Assembly (NCBI RefSeq): GCF_030866785.1
Contig: NZ_CP133018.1
Location: forward strand, 744,001-808,000
DNA length: 64,000 bases
Direction: 5' to 3'
Source of the DNA: Agromyces protaetiae
GTDB taxonomy: Bacteria > Actinomycetota > Actinomycetes > Actinomycetales > Microbacteriaceae
Shown: positions 25,378 through 33,587 of the stretch, one piece after another
Layout: each line of letters opens with the position of its first letter
Numbering within the stretch: position 1 is the stretch's first letter
Notes under the pieces: generated by a model
Seen by the model: only the letters and a program-made list of their open reading frames with translations
What the model was told of the DNA's origin: nothing
Databases searched by the model: none
Position numbers and translations under genes: made by a program

Positions 25378-25424
25378 CCGTCGCCGCCCGCCGCTCGCAC
25401 TGGGGGTCGGCGGCACGGCATGAT

Positions 25425-25454
25425 CGAGGGGCGGGGTTCGAACCCCGCCCCTCG
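25425..25454. terminator. 30-bp perfect palindrome between binding-protein and permease genes
   Basis: CGAGGGGCGGGGTTC and GAACCCCGCCCCTCG are perfect inverses. In RNA this is a very stable hairpin with a UUCGA-type loop. It lies inside the operon, 48 bp after the binding-protein stop, so it is likely a partial terminator or a 3'-end stabiliser that gives differential expression. The GGTTCGAACC centre resembles a tRNA T-arm by chance; no tRNA body is present. Confidence 0.7.
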
Positions 25455-25518
25455 GCGCCCCAGCTTCACGACCGCTGAAGTTCACACGACTGGTTCAACG
25501 AAGAACCCGGGAGGCACG

Positions 25519-26487
25519 ATGACCACCGCCGATCTTCTCGGCAAGCTCCTGCAGGTGGTGATGGGGCTCGCGATCCTGGCAGCGGTCGTCGGCCTCCTCA
25601 TCTTCTTCATCGACAAGGCTCCGAAGAAGGGCCGCGACTACTGGCAGCTCGTCGGCTTCCTCGCGCCCGCGATGCTCTTCCTGATCGTCGGGCTCATCTA
25701 CCCAGCGATCCGCACGAGCATCCTCGCGTTCCAGGACTCCAACGGCGACTGGACGTTGAACAACTTCATCTGGACGTTCACGCAACCGGCCGCCATCCGC
25801 ACGCTGATCAACACGATCATCTGGGTGGCGATCGTGCCGACCTTCGCGACCGCGATCGGACTCGCCTACGCGGTGTTCATCGACCGGTCGCGCGGGGAGA
25901 AGTACTACAAGGTCGTGCTCTTCATGCCGATCGCCATCTCGTTCGTGGGCGCCGGTGTGATCTGGCGGTTCGTGTACGAGTACCGGTCGGGCGACCGCGA
26001 ACAGATCGGTTTGCTGAACGCGATCGTCGTCGCGTTCGGCGGTGAACCCGTGCAGTGGTTGCAAACCGACCCGCTCAACACCTTCCTGCTCATCATCGTC
26101 ATGATCTGGATCCAGACGGGCTTCGCCATGGTCCTGCTGAGCGCGGCGATCAAGGGTGTGCCGACCGAGCAGATCGAGGCTGCGCAACTCGACGGCACCA
26201 ACGGGTGGCAGCGTTTCGTCAACGTGACGATTCCCGGCATCCGGGGCTCGCTCGTGGTCGTGCTGACCACGATCTCCATCGCGACGCTGAAGGTCTTCGA
26301 CATCGTGCGGACGATGACCGCCGGAAACTTCAACACGAGCGTCATCGCGAACGAGATGTACACGCAGGCATTCCGGGCGAGCGAGATCGGACGCGGGTCG
26401 GCGCTCGCGCTCATCCTGTTCGTGCTCGTCCTCCCGATCGTCGTCTACAACATCAACGTCCTCAGGAAGCAGAGGGAGATCCGATGA
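25519..26487 (+). CDS. Alpha-glucoside-type ABC transporter permease (AglF-like)
   Basis: 322 residues with an additional N-terminal membrane helix before the usual six (LLQVVMGLAILAAVVGLLIF), typical of AglF-type permeases. It has DYWQLVGFLAPAMLFLIVGL and the EAA loop EQIEAAQLDGTNGWQRFVNV. The ATG at 25519 follows GGGAGG. The stop overlaps the next start (ATGA at 26484). Confidence 0.92.
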   Translation: MTTADLLGKLLQVVMGLAILAAVVGLLIFFIDKAPKKGRDYWQLVGFLAPAMLFLIVGLIYPAIRTSILAFQDSNGDWTLNNFIWTFTQPAAIRTLINTIIWVAIVPTFATAIGLAYAVFIDRSRGEKYYKVVLFMPIAISFVGAGVIWRFVYEYRSGDREQIGLLNAIVVAFGGEPVQWLQTDPLNTFLLIIVMIWIQTGFAMVLLSAAIKGVPTEQIEAAQLDGTNGWQRFVNVTIPGIRGSLVVVLTTISIATLKVFDIVRTMTAGNFNTSVIANEMYTQAFRASEIGRGSALALILFVLVLPIVVYNINVLRKQREIR

Positions 26488-27482
26488 GCAGCGTTGCCCC
26501 GGCCGACCTGCCCGTCGGCAAGAACCTGGGATCCATCGAAGCCGCGGAACAGGCAGAGTACGGTGGTGGCGGCACCAAGGCCGGACGGGTCAAGAAGCGA
26601 CTCACGTCGCGCACCGCGACCATCGTGTCGCTCATCATCGCGGTGCTCTGGACGATCCCGACCTTCGGCTTGTTCCTCTCGTCGTTCCGTCCGGCCGAGC
26701 TCATCCGCACGACCGGGTGGTGGACCTTCTTCCAGAACCCGGGACTCACGCTCGAGAACTACTCGTCGGTGCTGTTCTCGACGTCGTCGTCGTCACCGCA
26801 GCTCGGCGCGTACATCGTCAATTCGATCGCGATCGCGCTGCTCGGCACGCTCATCACCCTCGTCTTCGCATCGATGGCGGCGTATGCGTTCGCGTGGATC
26901 AAGTTCAAGTGGGTCAACTGGCTCTTCATCCTCGTGTTCGCGCTGCAGATCGTGCCGCTGCAGATGGCCCTCGTGCCGTTGCTGCAGTTCTTCTCGACGT
27001 GGTTGCGGCCGATGCAGGCGTGGCTGCACGACATCGTTCCGATCATCCCCGAGCAGAACTACGCGCCGGTGTGGCTGGCGCACGCGATGTTCGGTCTGCC
27101 GCTCGCGATCTTCCTGCTGCACAACTTCATCTCGGAGATCCCGAACGATGTGATCGAGGCGGCCCGGGTCGACGGTGCGACGCACGGGCAGGTCTTCTTC
27201 CGGATCGTGCTGCCGCTGGCCACCCCGGCGCTCGCGTCGTTCGCCATCTTCCAGTTCATCTGGGTCTGGAACGACCTGCTCGTCGCGCTGATCTTCTCGG
27301 GCGGCACGCAAGACGTCGCGCCGCTCACCCAGCGATTGGCGGAGCTGGTCGGCTCGAGGGGGCAGGACTGGCAGCTGTTGACTGCGTCGGCGTTCATCTC
27401 GATCGTCATCCCGCTGATCGTGTTCTTCAGCCTGCAGCGGTACTTCGTGCGCGGCCTGCTCGCGGGTGCCACGAAGGGGTAG
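26484..27482 (+). CDS. Alpha-glucoside-type ABC transporter permease (AglG-like)
   Basis: 332 residues. A Gly-rich cytoplasmic start is followed by six helices and an EAA loop VIEAARVDGATHGQVFFRIV, LPLATPALASFAIFQFIWVW. It has a long loop around FFSTWLRPMQAWLHDIVPII, as in AglG-type proteins. It forms the channel with the preceding permease. No glucosidase gene or ATPase gene accompanies the operon, so both must be elsewhere. Confidence 0.92.
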   Translation: MSSVAPADLPVGKNLGSIEAAEQAEYGGGGTKAGRVKKRLTSRTATIVSLIIAVLWTIPTFGLFLSSFRPAELIRTTGWWTFFQNPGLTLENYSSVLFSTSSSSPQLGAYIVNSIAIALLGTLITLVFASMAAYAFAWIKFKWVNWLFILVFALQIVPLQMALVPLLQFFSTWLRPMQAWLHDIVPIIPEQNYAPVWLAHAMFGLPLAIFLLHNFISEIPNDVIEAARVDGATHGQVFFRIVLPLATPALASFAIFQFIWVWNDLLVALIFSGGTQDVAPLTQRLAELVGSRGQDWQLLTASAFISIVIPLIVFFSLQRYFVRGLLAGATKG

Positions 27483-27560
27483 GCGGCAGGCGATTCGGCG
27501 GGCAGCGAACGGGTCGTCAAGCCGGCCGGGCCGGTCTGAGGCCGGGCGTAGGGTGAAGCG

Positions 27561-29471
27561 GTGAGTACCCAGGCGCCCGGCGGCCAGTCGGGCAGGTTCG
27601 GAAAGCCGCGCACGCGGATCTCCAACGCGGATCCCGCAGCGCAGCGCGCCGAGAACGCCGAGGCGCCGAAGATCCCGCACCTCCTGCGCCGCATCGGCGA
27701 GCTGTTCGCGCCGCACAAGGCGGCGCTTGCGACGACCGTCGTGCTCGTGCTGATCGGCGCGGCGCTCGGCATCGTGCCGCCGCTGCTCACTCAGCGTGCG
27801 TTCGACGACGGGCTGTTCCCGGTCGGCGCCGACGGCGAGGTCGGCGCCCCCAACCTGCCGGTGCTCGCCTCGCTCGTCGGGCTCATGATCCTGGTGTTCG
27901 TCGTGTCCGCGCTGCTCGGTGTCTGGCAGACGTGGCTCACGGCGACCGTCGGCAACAAGGTCATGGGGGCGCTCCGGGTGCGGTTGTTCACTCATCTGCA
28001 GTCGATGGAGCTGAGCTTCTTCACGCGCACCAAGACGGGCGTGATCCAGAGCAGATTGCAGAACGACGTGGGCGGCGTGGCATCCGTGCTCACCAACACC
28101 GTCTCGAGCGTGCTCGGCAACACCGTGACCGTGATCTCCGCGTTCATCGCGATGCTGTTGCTCAACTGGCAGCTGACGATCATCGCCCTGGTGCTGTTGC
28201 CGGTCATGGTGATCGCGCAGCGCCGGGTCGGTCAGGTGCGTGCGCGCGTGGCCGCGAAGACGCAGGAGTCGCTGTCGGAGATGACGGCGATCACGCAGGA
28301 GACCCTGTCGGTCTCGGGCATTCTGCTGTCGAAGAGCTTCACTCGGCAGCAAAGCGAGATCGACCGCTACGCCGACGAGAACCGCAACCAGATCGGGCTG
28401 CAGGTCAAGCAGCAGATGACCGGTCAGTGGTTCTTCGCCATGGTCAACATCTTCATGTCATCGATCCCCGCGATCGTGTACCTCGCGTCGGGCTGGCTCA
28501 TCACGGGCGGCACGGTGGATGTCACGGCCGGCACGATCGTCGCCTTCACGACGGTGCAGGCACGGCTGCTCTTCCCGCTCATGGGGCTCATGCGGGTCGC
28601 GCTCGACCTGCAGACCTCGAGCGCGCTGTTCGCGCGCATCTTCGAGTACCTCGATCTGAAGCCCGCGATCACGGACGCGTCGGGGGCGCGCGAGGTGCCG
28701 GTCGGCCCCGAGCTCGGGAAGGTCGAGTTCGAGCGCGTCTCCTTCAGGTATCCGGATGCCACGGACGAGGTCCGTCCGACGCTCGACGAGGTGACGTTCA
28801 CGATCGAACCCGGGGAGTACGCGGCGTTCGTCGGCCCGTCTGGCGCGGGCAAGACGACCGTGTCGTATCTCGTGCCGCGGCTGTACGAGGTCTCGAGCGG
28901 CGCCGTGCGCTTCGCGGGCGTCGATGTGCGTGAGTTGCAGCAGGCCTCGCTGGTCTCGCACATCGGCATCGTCAGTCAGGAGACGTACCTGTTCCACGCG
29001 TCCATCGCCGAGAACCTCAGGTACGCGAAGCCGGATGCCTCGGACGCAGAGCTCGAGGCCGCGGCTCGCGCCGCGAACATCCACGAGACGATCTCGTCCT
29101 TCCCCGACGGGTATGACACCGTCGTGGGGGAGCGCGGCTACCGGCTCTCGGGCGGTGAGAAGCAGCGCATCGCGATCGCGCGCGTGCTGCTGAAGGACCC
29201 GCCCGTGCTGGTGCTCGACGAGGCGACGAGCGCGCTCGACACGATCTCGGAACGGGTCGTGCAGCAGGCCCTCGACGACGCCGCGCGGGGACGCACGACG
29301 ATCGCCATCGCGCACCGGCTGTCGACGGTTGTGAGCGCAGATGTGATCTTCGTGGTCGTCGCCGGCCGCATCGTCGAGCACGGTTCGCACACGGAGCTCA
29401 TTGCTGCGGGCGGCGTCTACGCCTCGCTGTACCGCGAGCAGGCCGACCGCCCCGAACTCCCGGTCGTCTGA
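27561..29471 (+). CDS. ABC exporter, fused permease and ATPase
   Basis: 636 residues. Six membrane helices (about 45-350) of the type I exporter fold precede a nucleotide-binding domain with Walker A GPSGAGKTT, Q-loop GIVSQETYLFH, signature LSGGEKQRIAIARVLL, Walker B PVLVLDEATSALD and switch His (IAIAHRLST). It starts with GTG at 27561 behind AGGGTGAA. The exporter should work as a homodimer (MsbA/multidrug type); the substrate is not evident. It is 78 bp after the AglG gene and may be a separate unit. Confidence 0.92.
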   Translation: MSTQAPGGQSGRFGKPRTRISNADPAAQRAENAEAPKIPHLLRRIGELFAPHKAALATTVVLVLIGAALGIVPPLLTQRAFDDGLFPVGADGEVGAPNLPVLASLVGLMILVFVVSALLGVWQTWLTATVGNKVMGALRVRLFTHLQSMELSFFTRTKTGVIQSRLQNDVGGVASVLTNTVSSVLGNTVTVISAFIAMLLLNWQLTIIALVLLPVMVIAQRRVGQVRARVAAKTQESLSEMTAITQETLSVSGILLSKSFTRQQSEIDRYADENRNQIGLQVKQQMTGQWFFAMVNIFMSSIPAIVYLASGWLITGGTVDVTAGTIVAFTTVQARLLFPLMGLMRVALDLQTSSALFARIFEYLDLKPAITDASGAREVPVGPELGKVEFERVSFRYPDATDEVRPTLDEVTFTIEPGEYAAFVGPSGAGKTTVSYLVPRLYEVSSGAVRFAGVDVRELQQASLVSHIGIVSQETYLFHASIAENLRYAKPDASDAELEAAARAANIHETISSFPDGYDTVVGERGYRLSGGEKQRIAIARVLLKDPPVLVLDEATSALDTISERVVQQALDDAARGRTTIAIAHRLSTVVSADVIFVVVAGRIVEHGSHTELIAAGGVYASLYREQADRPELPVV

Positions 29472-29507
29472 GCTGCGGCTCCGCCGGCGGGGTTGAACCG
29501 GGCCGGA

Positions 29508-30212
29508 CTATGCGCGGTCGGCGAGCATGCGTTCCATGAGGGAGATCTCGGCCTCCTGGCTGCGCACGATGGAGTCGGCGAGGCGCAGCACGACGGTGGT
29601 GTCGGCCAGTTCGAGCGCGGCCTCGGCCATTTCGACCGCCCCGAGGTGGTGAGCGATCATGAGGTCAAGGAACAGCCGTTCGGCTTCGACACCGGTCGAG
29701 CTGCGAAGCTCGTCGAGTTGCGCCTCGGTGGCCATGCCGGGCATGGCGGGCGCCGCCGTGGCATCCAGATCGCTCGTCGCATCCGTAGTCGCCGAACCGT
29801 GCTCGTGACCACCTTCGGTCATCCATGCCATCGGCTCCGCGCTGTACTGCGGGAGCCCCCATTGTTCGAGCCAGCCGTACATCTGGCCGGCCTGCTGGGC
29901 CTGGGTGGTCGCGAGGTCGTATGACAGCGTCTGCATGTCGTCGGCGTCGGAGATGCCGCGGATGATCATGGCCATCTCGACACCCTGGAGATGGTGCACC
30001 TGCATGTCGCGGCTGAAGCCGGCGTCGGCGCTGCGGTCGCCGGGCGTGGTCACGCCGAGGGACGAGAGTCGCCCGATCGAGAACGCGACGACGGCGACGA
30101 CGATGAGTGCGACGCCTGCGGCGACGAGCACGGCGATCCGTCCGCTCCGCACCGGCCGATGAGGTTCGGCCGGTGCGGGGTGGTCGGCGGTGCCGTGCTC
30201 GGATTCGGTCAT
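29508..30212 (-). CDS. DUF305-domain membrane-anchored protein
   Basis: 234 residues. An N-terminal anchor helix (IAVLVAAGVALIVVAVVAFSI) precedes an extracytoplasmic four-helix DUF305 domain with two HH-containing repeats: FSRDMQVHHLQGVEMAMIIR and FLDLMIAHHLGAVEMAEAAL, plus Met/His-rich sequence (MPGMATE, GGHEHG). The ferritin-like arrangement of His and Met suggests metal, perhaps copper, binding (family inference). Its start overlaps the stop of the DUF3105 gene by four bases, so the pair is co-translated. Confidence 0.85.
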   Translation of the reverse strand: MTESEHGTADHPAPAEPHRPVRSGRIAVLVAAGVALIVVAVVAFSIGRLSSLGVTTPGDRSADAGFSRDMQVHHLQGVEMAMIIRGISDADDMQTLSYDLATTQAQQAGQMYGWLEQWGLPQYSAEPMAWMTEGGHEHGSATTDATSDLDATAAPAMPGMATEAQLDELRSSTGVEAERLFLDLMIAHHLGAVEMAEAALELADTTVVLRLADSIVRSQEAEISLMERMLADRA

Positions 30213-30892
30213 GCCTTGCCGGGTGCGTCCACGCCGCCGGTGCAGAGCGCGCCGGGCTCGGGCACGAGGTCGCTCTTCCAGAACTCCTCGAAGAACGCGG
30301 CGATGCGGGGGTCGTCGGCGTCATCGATCTGGATCTGTGAGTTCCAGCCGCTCACGACGATCGGGGAGGGCAGTCCGTCGAAGGGGGAGAGGATCACGTA
30401 CGAGGAGGGGAGCTTCGAGCGGAGCGTCGCAAGGTCTTCGTCTGAGATCGACGGGTCGTACGTGACCCAGAGCGCGCCGTGCTCGAGGGAGTGCACCGCG
30501 TTCTCGTTCGGTACGGGCTCGGTGTAGACGCCGCAGTTCAACCAGGCGGGGTGGTGCTCGCCGCCGGCGGGAGGGGTCTGCTCGTACTCGACGGGCGTCG
30601 TCACGTGATTGGAGGTGTTCTCGAACAGCTCGACGCCCTCGATGTCGGCACCCGTGCCGGTGCCGCCCGCGCTGTAGGTCGCGGGGCGTGGCGCGAACAC
30701 GATGGACGCGACGAGCAGGCCCGCGATGGCGACCACGCCGACGATCGCGCCGATGAGGCCGAGCTTACGGTTGCGCTTGCTCCGCGCCTCCTTCTGCTTG
30801 AACGCCTCGAGCTTGCGCTCGCGCTCCGCGGCGCGCTGCTGCTTCGTGGTGGGGGGCTTGTCGGAGCCGGTCTGGCGAGGCGATGCGCTCAC
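30209..30892 (-). CDS. DUF3105-domain membrane protein
   Basis: 227 residues. A long basic coiled N-terminus (QQRAAERERKLEAFKQKEA) is followed by one membrane helix (LIGAIVGVVAIAGLLVASIV) and an extracytoplasmic DUF3105 domain with YEQTPPAGGEHHPAWLNCGV, HSLEHGALWVTYDP, a paired Cys near the end (GALCTGG) and YVILSPFDGLPSPIV. The conserved His and Cys residues suggest metal binding. DUF3105 with DUF305 is a recurrent actinobacterial pair; its job is not established here. Confidence 0.85.
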   Translation of the reverse strand: MSASPRQTGSDKPPTTKQQRAAERERKLEAFKQKEARSKRNRKLGLIGAIVGVVAIAGLLVASIVFAPRPATYSAGGTGTGADIEGVELFENTSNHVTTPVEYEQTPPAGGEHHPAWLNCGVYTEPVPNENAVHSLEHGALWVTYDPSISDEDLATLRSKLPSSYVILSPFDGLPSPIVVSGWNSQIQIDDADDPRIAAFFEEFWKSDLVPEPGALCTGGVDAPGKA

Positions 30893-31030
30893 GGAAAGGA
30901 GCCTTCCATTCGGAGGGGACGATGAGAATCATCCGAGCGTAACCACCTGGGAACCTGCTGCATTCCATTCACGCGCATGAACTGGTCGGTCGGGCCGTGG
31001 TGGCTTCACCGCCGATGCGGCTTGAGGCGA

Positions 31031-31771
31031 TCACGTCGCGCATTGGGGGGAGACGCGGTTGAGGGGCCCATCGTAGGCGGGCGCATCGATGAGCTGCCCG
31101 GTGATCAAGTGTGCATCGTCGGAGGCAAGGAATCGTACGATCTGTGCGATCACGGGTGCCGTGCCGATGCTCCTGTGCACCGACTGCATGCGCTCGTCGT
31201 ACCCCGGCAGGACTGCGTTGATCGTGGCGTCTCGTTCGGCGAGGACCGAGGCGAGCGAGGTGGTCATCGAATCCAGAGCTGCCGTGTTCGCGATGCATGC
31301 GACCTGATACGGAGCGGCCACGTGGTTCAAACTCGTCGAGATGTTGATCACTCGACCGTTCGACGCCAGGTACGGAAGCAGTGCTTTGACGATGAACATG
31401 GGTGCGGCCAGGTTCAGCCGGGAGAGCGCCAGGAGATGCTGCATCACATGCGAGAACTCATCGCGATCAGCCACACCCGCGTTGTTCACCACGACATGAA
31501 CCTCGCGTCGGCCGGTTCTCGACTCGGCCGCATCGAGAAAGGTCTCGACGATCTGCCTGCTGGATGACAGCGGATGCTCGACGAGGTCGAACGGGAGGAG
31601 CACGGTCTCCACGCCCGCATCCTCGATTCGTGCAGCGAGTTCAACCGTGTCCGCATGCGGTGCGTGGGAGTGCAGGCCGATGAGTCGTGTGTGATCTCCC
31701 GCAAGGGTATGGGCGACCTCCGCCCCGAGCCCGCAGGCGGCCCCCGTGACCAACACAATCCGACCATCCAT
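31031..31771 (-). CDS. SDR-family protein lacking the catalytic YxxxK motif
   Basis: 246 residues with a Rossmann fold: cofactor motif TGAACGLG (residues 9-16) and NNAG (96-99). The active site is abnormal. The usual Ser-Tyr-xxx-Lys is replaced by ISTSLNHVAAPYQVACIAN: Tyr155 is followed by Cys159, and if the segment is aligned on the downstream AAL, Tyr becomes Cys and Lys becomes Thr. The catalytic Lys is missing either way. It may bind NAD(P) without ordinary dehydrogenase activity. Codon use is less GC-biased than that of its neighbours, which may reflect transfer. It is divergent from a sugar porter, with CTAGAATACTAG in between. Confidence 0.7.
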   Translation of the reverse strand: MDGRIVLVTGAACGLGAEVAHTLAGDHTRLIGLHSHAPHADTVELAARIEDAGVETVLLPFDLVEHPLSSSRQIVETFLDAAESRTGRREVHVVVNNAGVADRDEFSHVMQHLLALSRLNLAAPMFIVKALLPYLASNGRVINISTSLNHVAAPYQVACIANTAALDSMTTSLASVLAERDATINAVLPGYDERMQSVHRSIGTAPVIAQIVRFLASDDAHLITGQLIDAPAYDGPLNRVSPQCAT

Positions 31772-31813
31772 GTGAGACCACCGTTCAACGACTTCGAAAG
31801 TACCAACTCGATC

Positions 31814-31825
31814 CTAGAATACTAG
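31814..31825. promoter_or_regulatory. CTAGAATACTAG inverted repeat between divergent genes
   Basis: A 12-bp AT-rich inverted repeat (CTAG-N4-CTAG) stands out in the GC-rich intergenic region between the SDR-like gene and the sugar porter. CTAG is rare in this type of genome, so a regulator site is plausible. No regulator gene is adjacent. Confidence 0.35.
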
Positions 31826-31937
31826 TCGAAACAGGGTGACATCGCGACCTCGTTGCACGCGCGTCCCCCGCGCGCAATCCCCGGACGCGGGGACGCGCGG
31901 GAGTAGGCTCAACGTCGCCACCGACAGAGGGAGCGAC

Positions 31938-33464
31938 ATGGTCGACGCGCAGGGCGCAGGCGGAGCATCCGGAGTGACCATCGAACCTGCGGAGGCGGGG
32001 CGCGGTAGCGGGCTGAACGCGCGGGTGATCTGGCTCGCCGTCGCGGGTGCGGTCGGCGGGTTCCTGTTCGGGTTCGACTCGTCCGTGGTGAACGGGGCGG
32101 TCGACGCGATCCAGGCGGAGTTCGACCTGTCGGCCGCGCTCACGGGCATCGCGATCGCGAGTGCGCTGCTCGGGTGTGCCGCAGGCGCTGAGCTGGCCGG
32201 GCGGCTCGCCGACCGGTTCGGGCGCATCCCGGTGATGGTCATCGGCGCGATCCTGTTCCTCGTGTCCTCGATCGGTTCGGGCTTCGCGTTCGCCGTGTGG
32301 GACCTGATCATCTGGCGCCTCGTCGGCGGTGTCGGCATCGGCATCGCGTCGGTCGTCGCGCCCGCGTACATCGCCGAGATCTCGCCGCGCCGTGCGCGCG
32401 GGCGGCTCGCATCGCTGCAGCAGCTCGCGATCGTGTTCGGCATCTTCGCGGCGCTGCTCTCCGACGCTGTGTTCGCCAACACCGCGGGCGGCGCGGGAGA
32501 GCCGTTCTGGTTCGGGCTCGAGGCGTGGCGGTGGATGTTCCTCGCGTGCGCCGCGCCCGCGATCGTCTACGGCGTGATCGCGCTGTTCCTGCCCGAGTCG
32601 CCGCGCTTCCTCATGAAGGTCGGCAAAGAGGACGACGCGAGACGGATCCTCGCGCGGATCCAGCCGACCGACGTCGAGCGGTCGCTCGGCGAGATCCGCA
32701 CCTCGATGCAGGAGGACGCCGCGGCCAAGCAGACGAAGGGCGCGCTTCGCGGCCCGGTGCTCGGCCTGAAGGGCATCGTCTGGATCGGCATCCTGCTGTC
32801 GGTGTTCCAGCAGTTCGTCGGCATCAACGTGATCTTCTACTACTCGACCACGCTGTGGAAGGCCGTCGGGTTCGACGAGTCCGACTCGCTCACGATCAGT
32901 GTCATCACGTCCGTCACGAACATCGTCGTGACCTTCATCGCCATCGCCCTCGTCGACCGCGTCGGCCGCCGCCCGCTGTTGCTGATCGGCTCGGCCGGGA
33001 TGACCCTGAGTCTCGGCACCATGGCGCTCGCGTTCGCCAACTCGGTCGAGGTGGGCGGCGAGGTCTCGCTGCCCGGCGGCTGGGCGCCGATCGCCCTCGT
33101 CGCCGCGAACCTGTTCGTGGTGTTCTTCGGCGCCTCGTGGGGCCCGCTCGTCTGGGTGCTGCTCGGCGAGATCTTCCCCAACCGCATCCGCGGTCGCGCG
33201 CTGGGCCTCGCCGCGGCCGCGCAGTGGCTCGCGAACTTCGCCGTCACGGTCACCTTCCCGGTGCTCGGCGACATCTCGCTGCTGTTCACGTACGGCATGT
33301 ACGCGACGTTCGCGGCGCTGTCGTTCGTGTTCGTCTTCTGGAAGGTGCCCGAGACGAACGGCATGTCGCTCGAGGAGTCGGAGACGCTCTTCCCGGCCAG
33401 GGGCTCGGCGCGCGTCAAGCGCGCGAGGTCGGAGACGGAGACTTCTTCCACGCCGACCGGATAA
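31938..33464 (+). CDS. Sugar porter-family MFS transporter
   Basis: 508 residues, 12 membrane helices. The start at 31938 has AGAGGGAG upstream. Family signatures are present: FLFGFDSSVVNGA in helix 1, GRLADRFGRIP after helix 2, PAYIAEISPRRARGRL (PESP/PAR-type motif), LPESPRFLM before the central loop, QQFVGINVIFYYST in helix 7 and VDRVGRRPLLLIG. It should import a monosaccharide or polyol with protons. No catabolic gene is next to it. Confidence 0.92.
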   Translation: MVDAQGAGGASGVTIEPAEAGRGSGLNARVIWLAVAGAVGGFLFGFDSSVVNGAVDAIQAEFDLSAALTGIAIASALLGCAAGAELAGRLADRFGRIPVMVIGAILFLVSSIGSGFAFAVWDLIIWRLVGGVGIGIASVVAPAYIAEISPRRARGRLASLQQLAIVFGIFAALLSDAVFANTAGGAGEPFWFGLEAWRWMFLACAAPAIVYGVIALFLPESPRFLMKVGKEDDARRILARIQPTDVERSLGEIRTSMQEDAAAKQTKGALRGPVLGLKGIVWIGILLSVFQQFVGINVIFYYSTTLWKAVGFDESDSLTISVITSVTNIVVTFIAIALVDRVGRRPLLLIGSAGMTLSLGTMALAFANSVEVGGEVSLPGGWAPIALVAANLFVVFFGASWGPLVWVLLGEIFPNRIRGRALGLAAAAQWLANFAVTVTFPVLGDISLLFTYGMYATFAALSFVFVFWKVPETNGMSLEESETLFPARGSARVKRARSETETSSTPTG

Positions 33465-33587
33465 GGTTGCTTGGTGAGCTCCTCGCTGCTGTGTTGAACG
33501 TCGCTTGAGCAGGCGACCCCTTCCCCGAGCGTCTCGCCGTGGCATCCGCTCACGGTTCGCGCACTCCACCAGAGGATTGAACACAGC

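Noticed and set aside
25425..25454. Possible tRNA T-arm (GGTTCGAACCC)
   Set aside because: No acceptor, D or anticodon arm can be drawn around it; it is a simple perfect palindrome.
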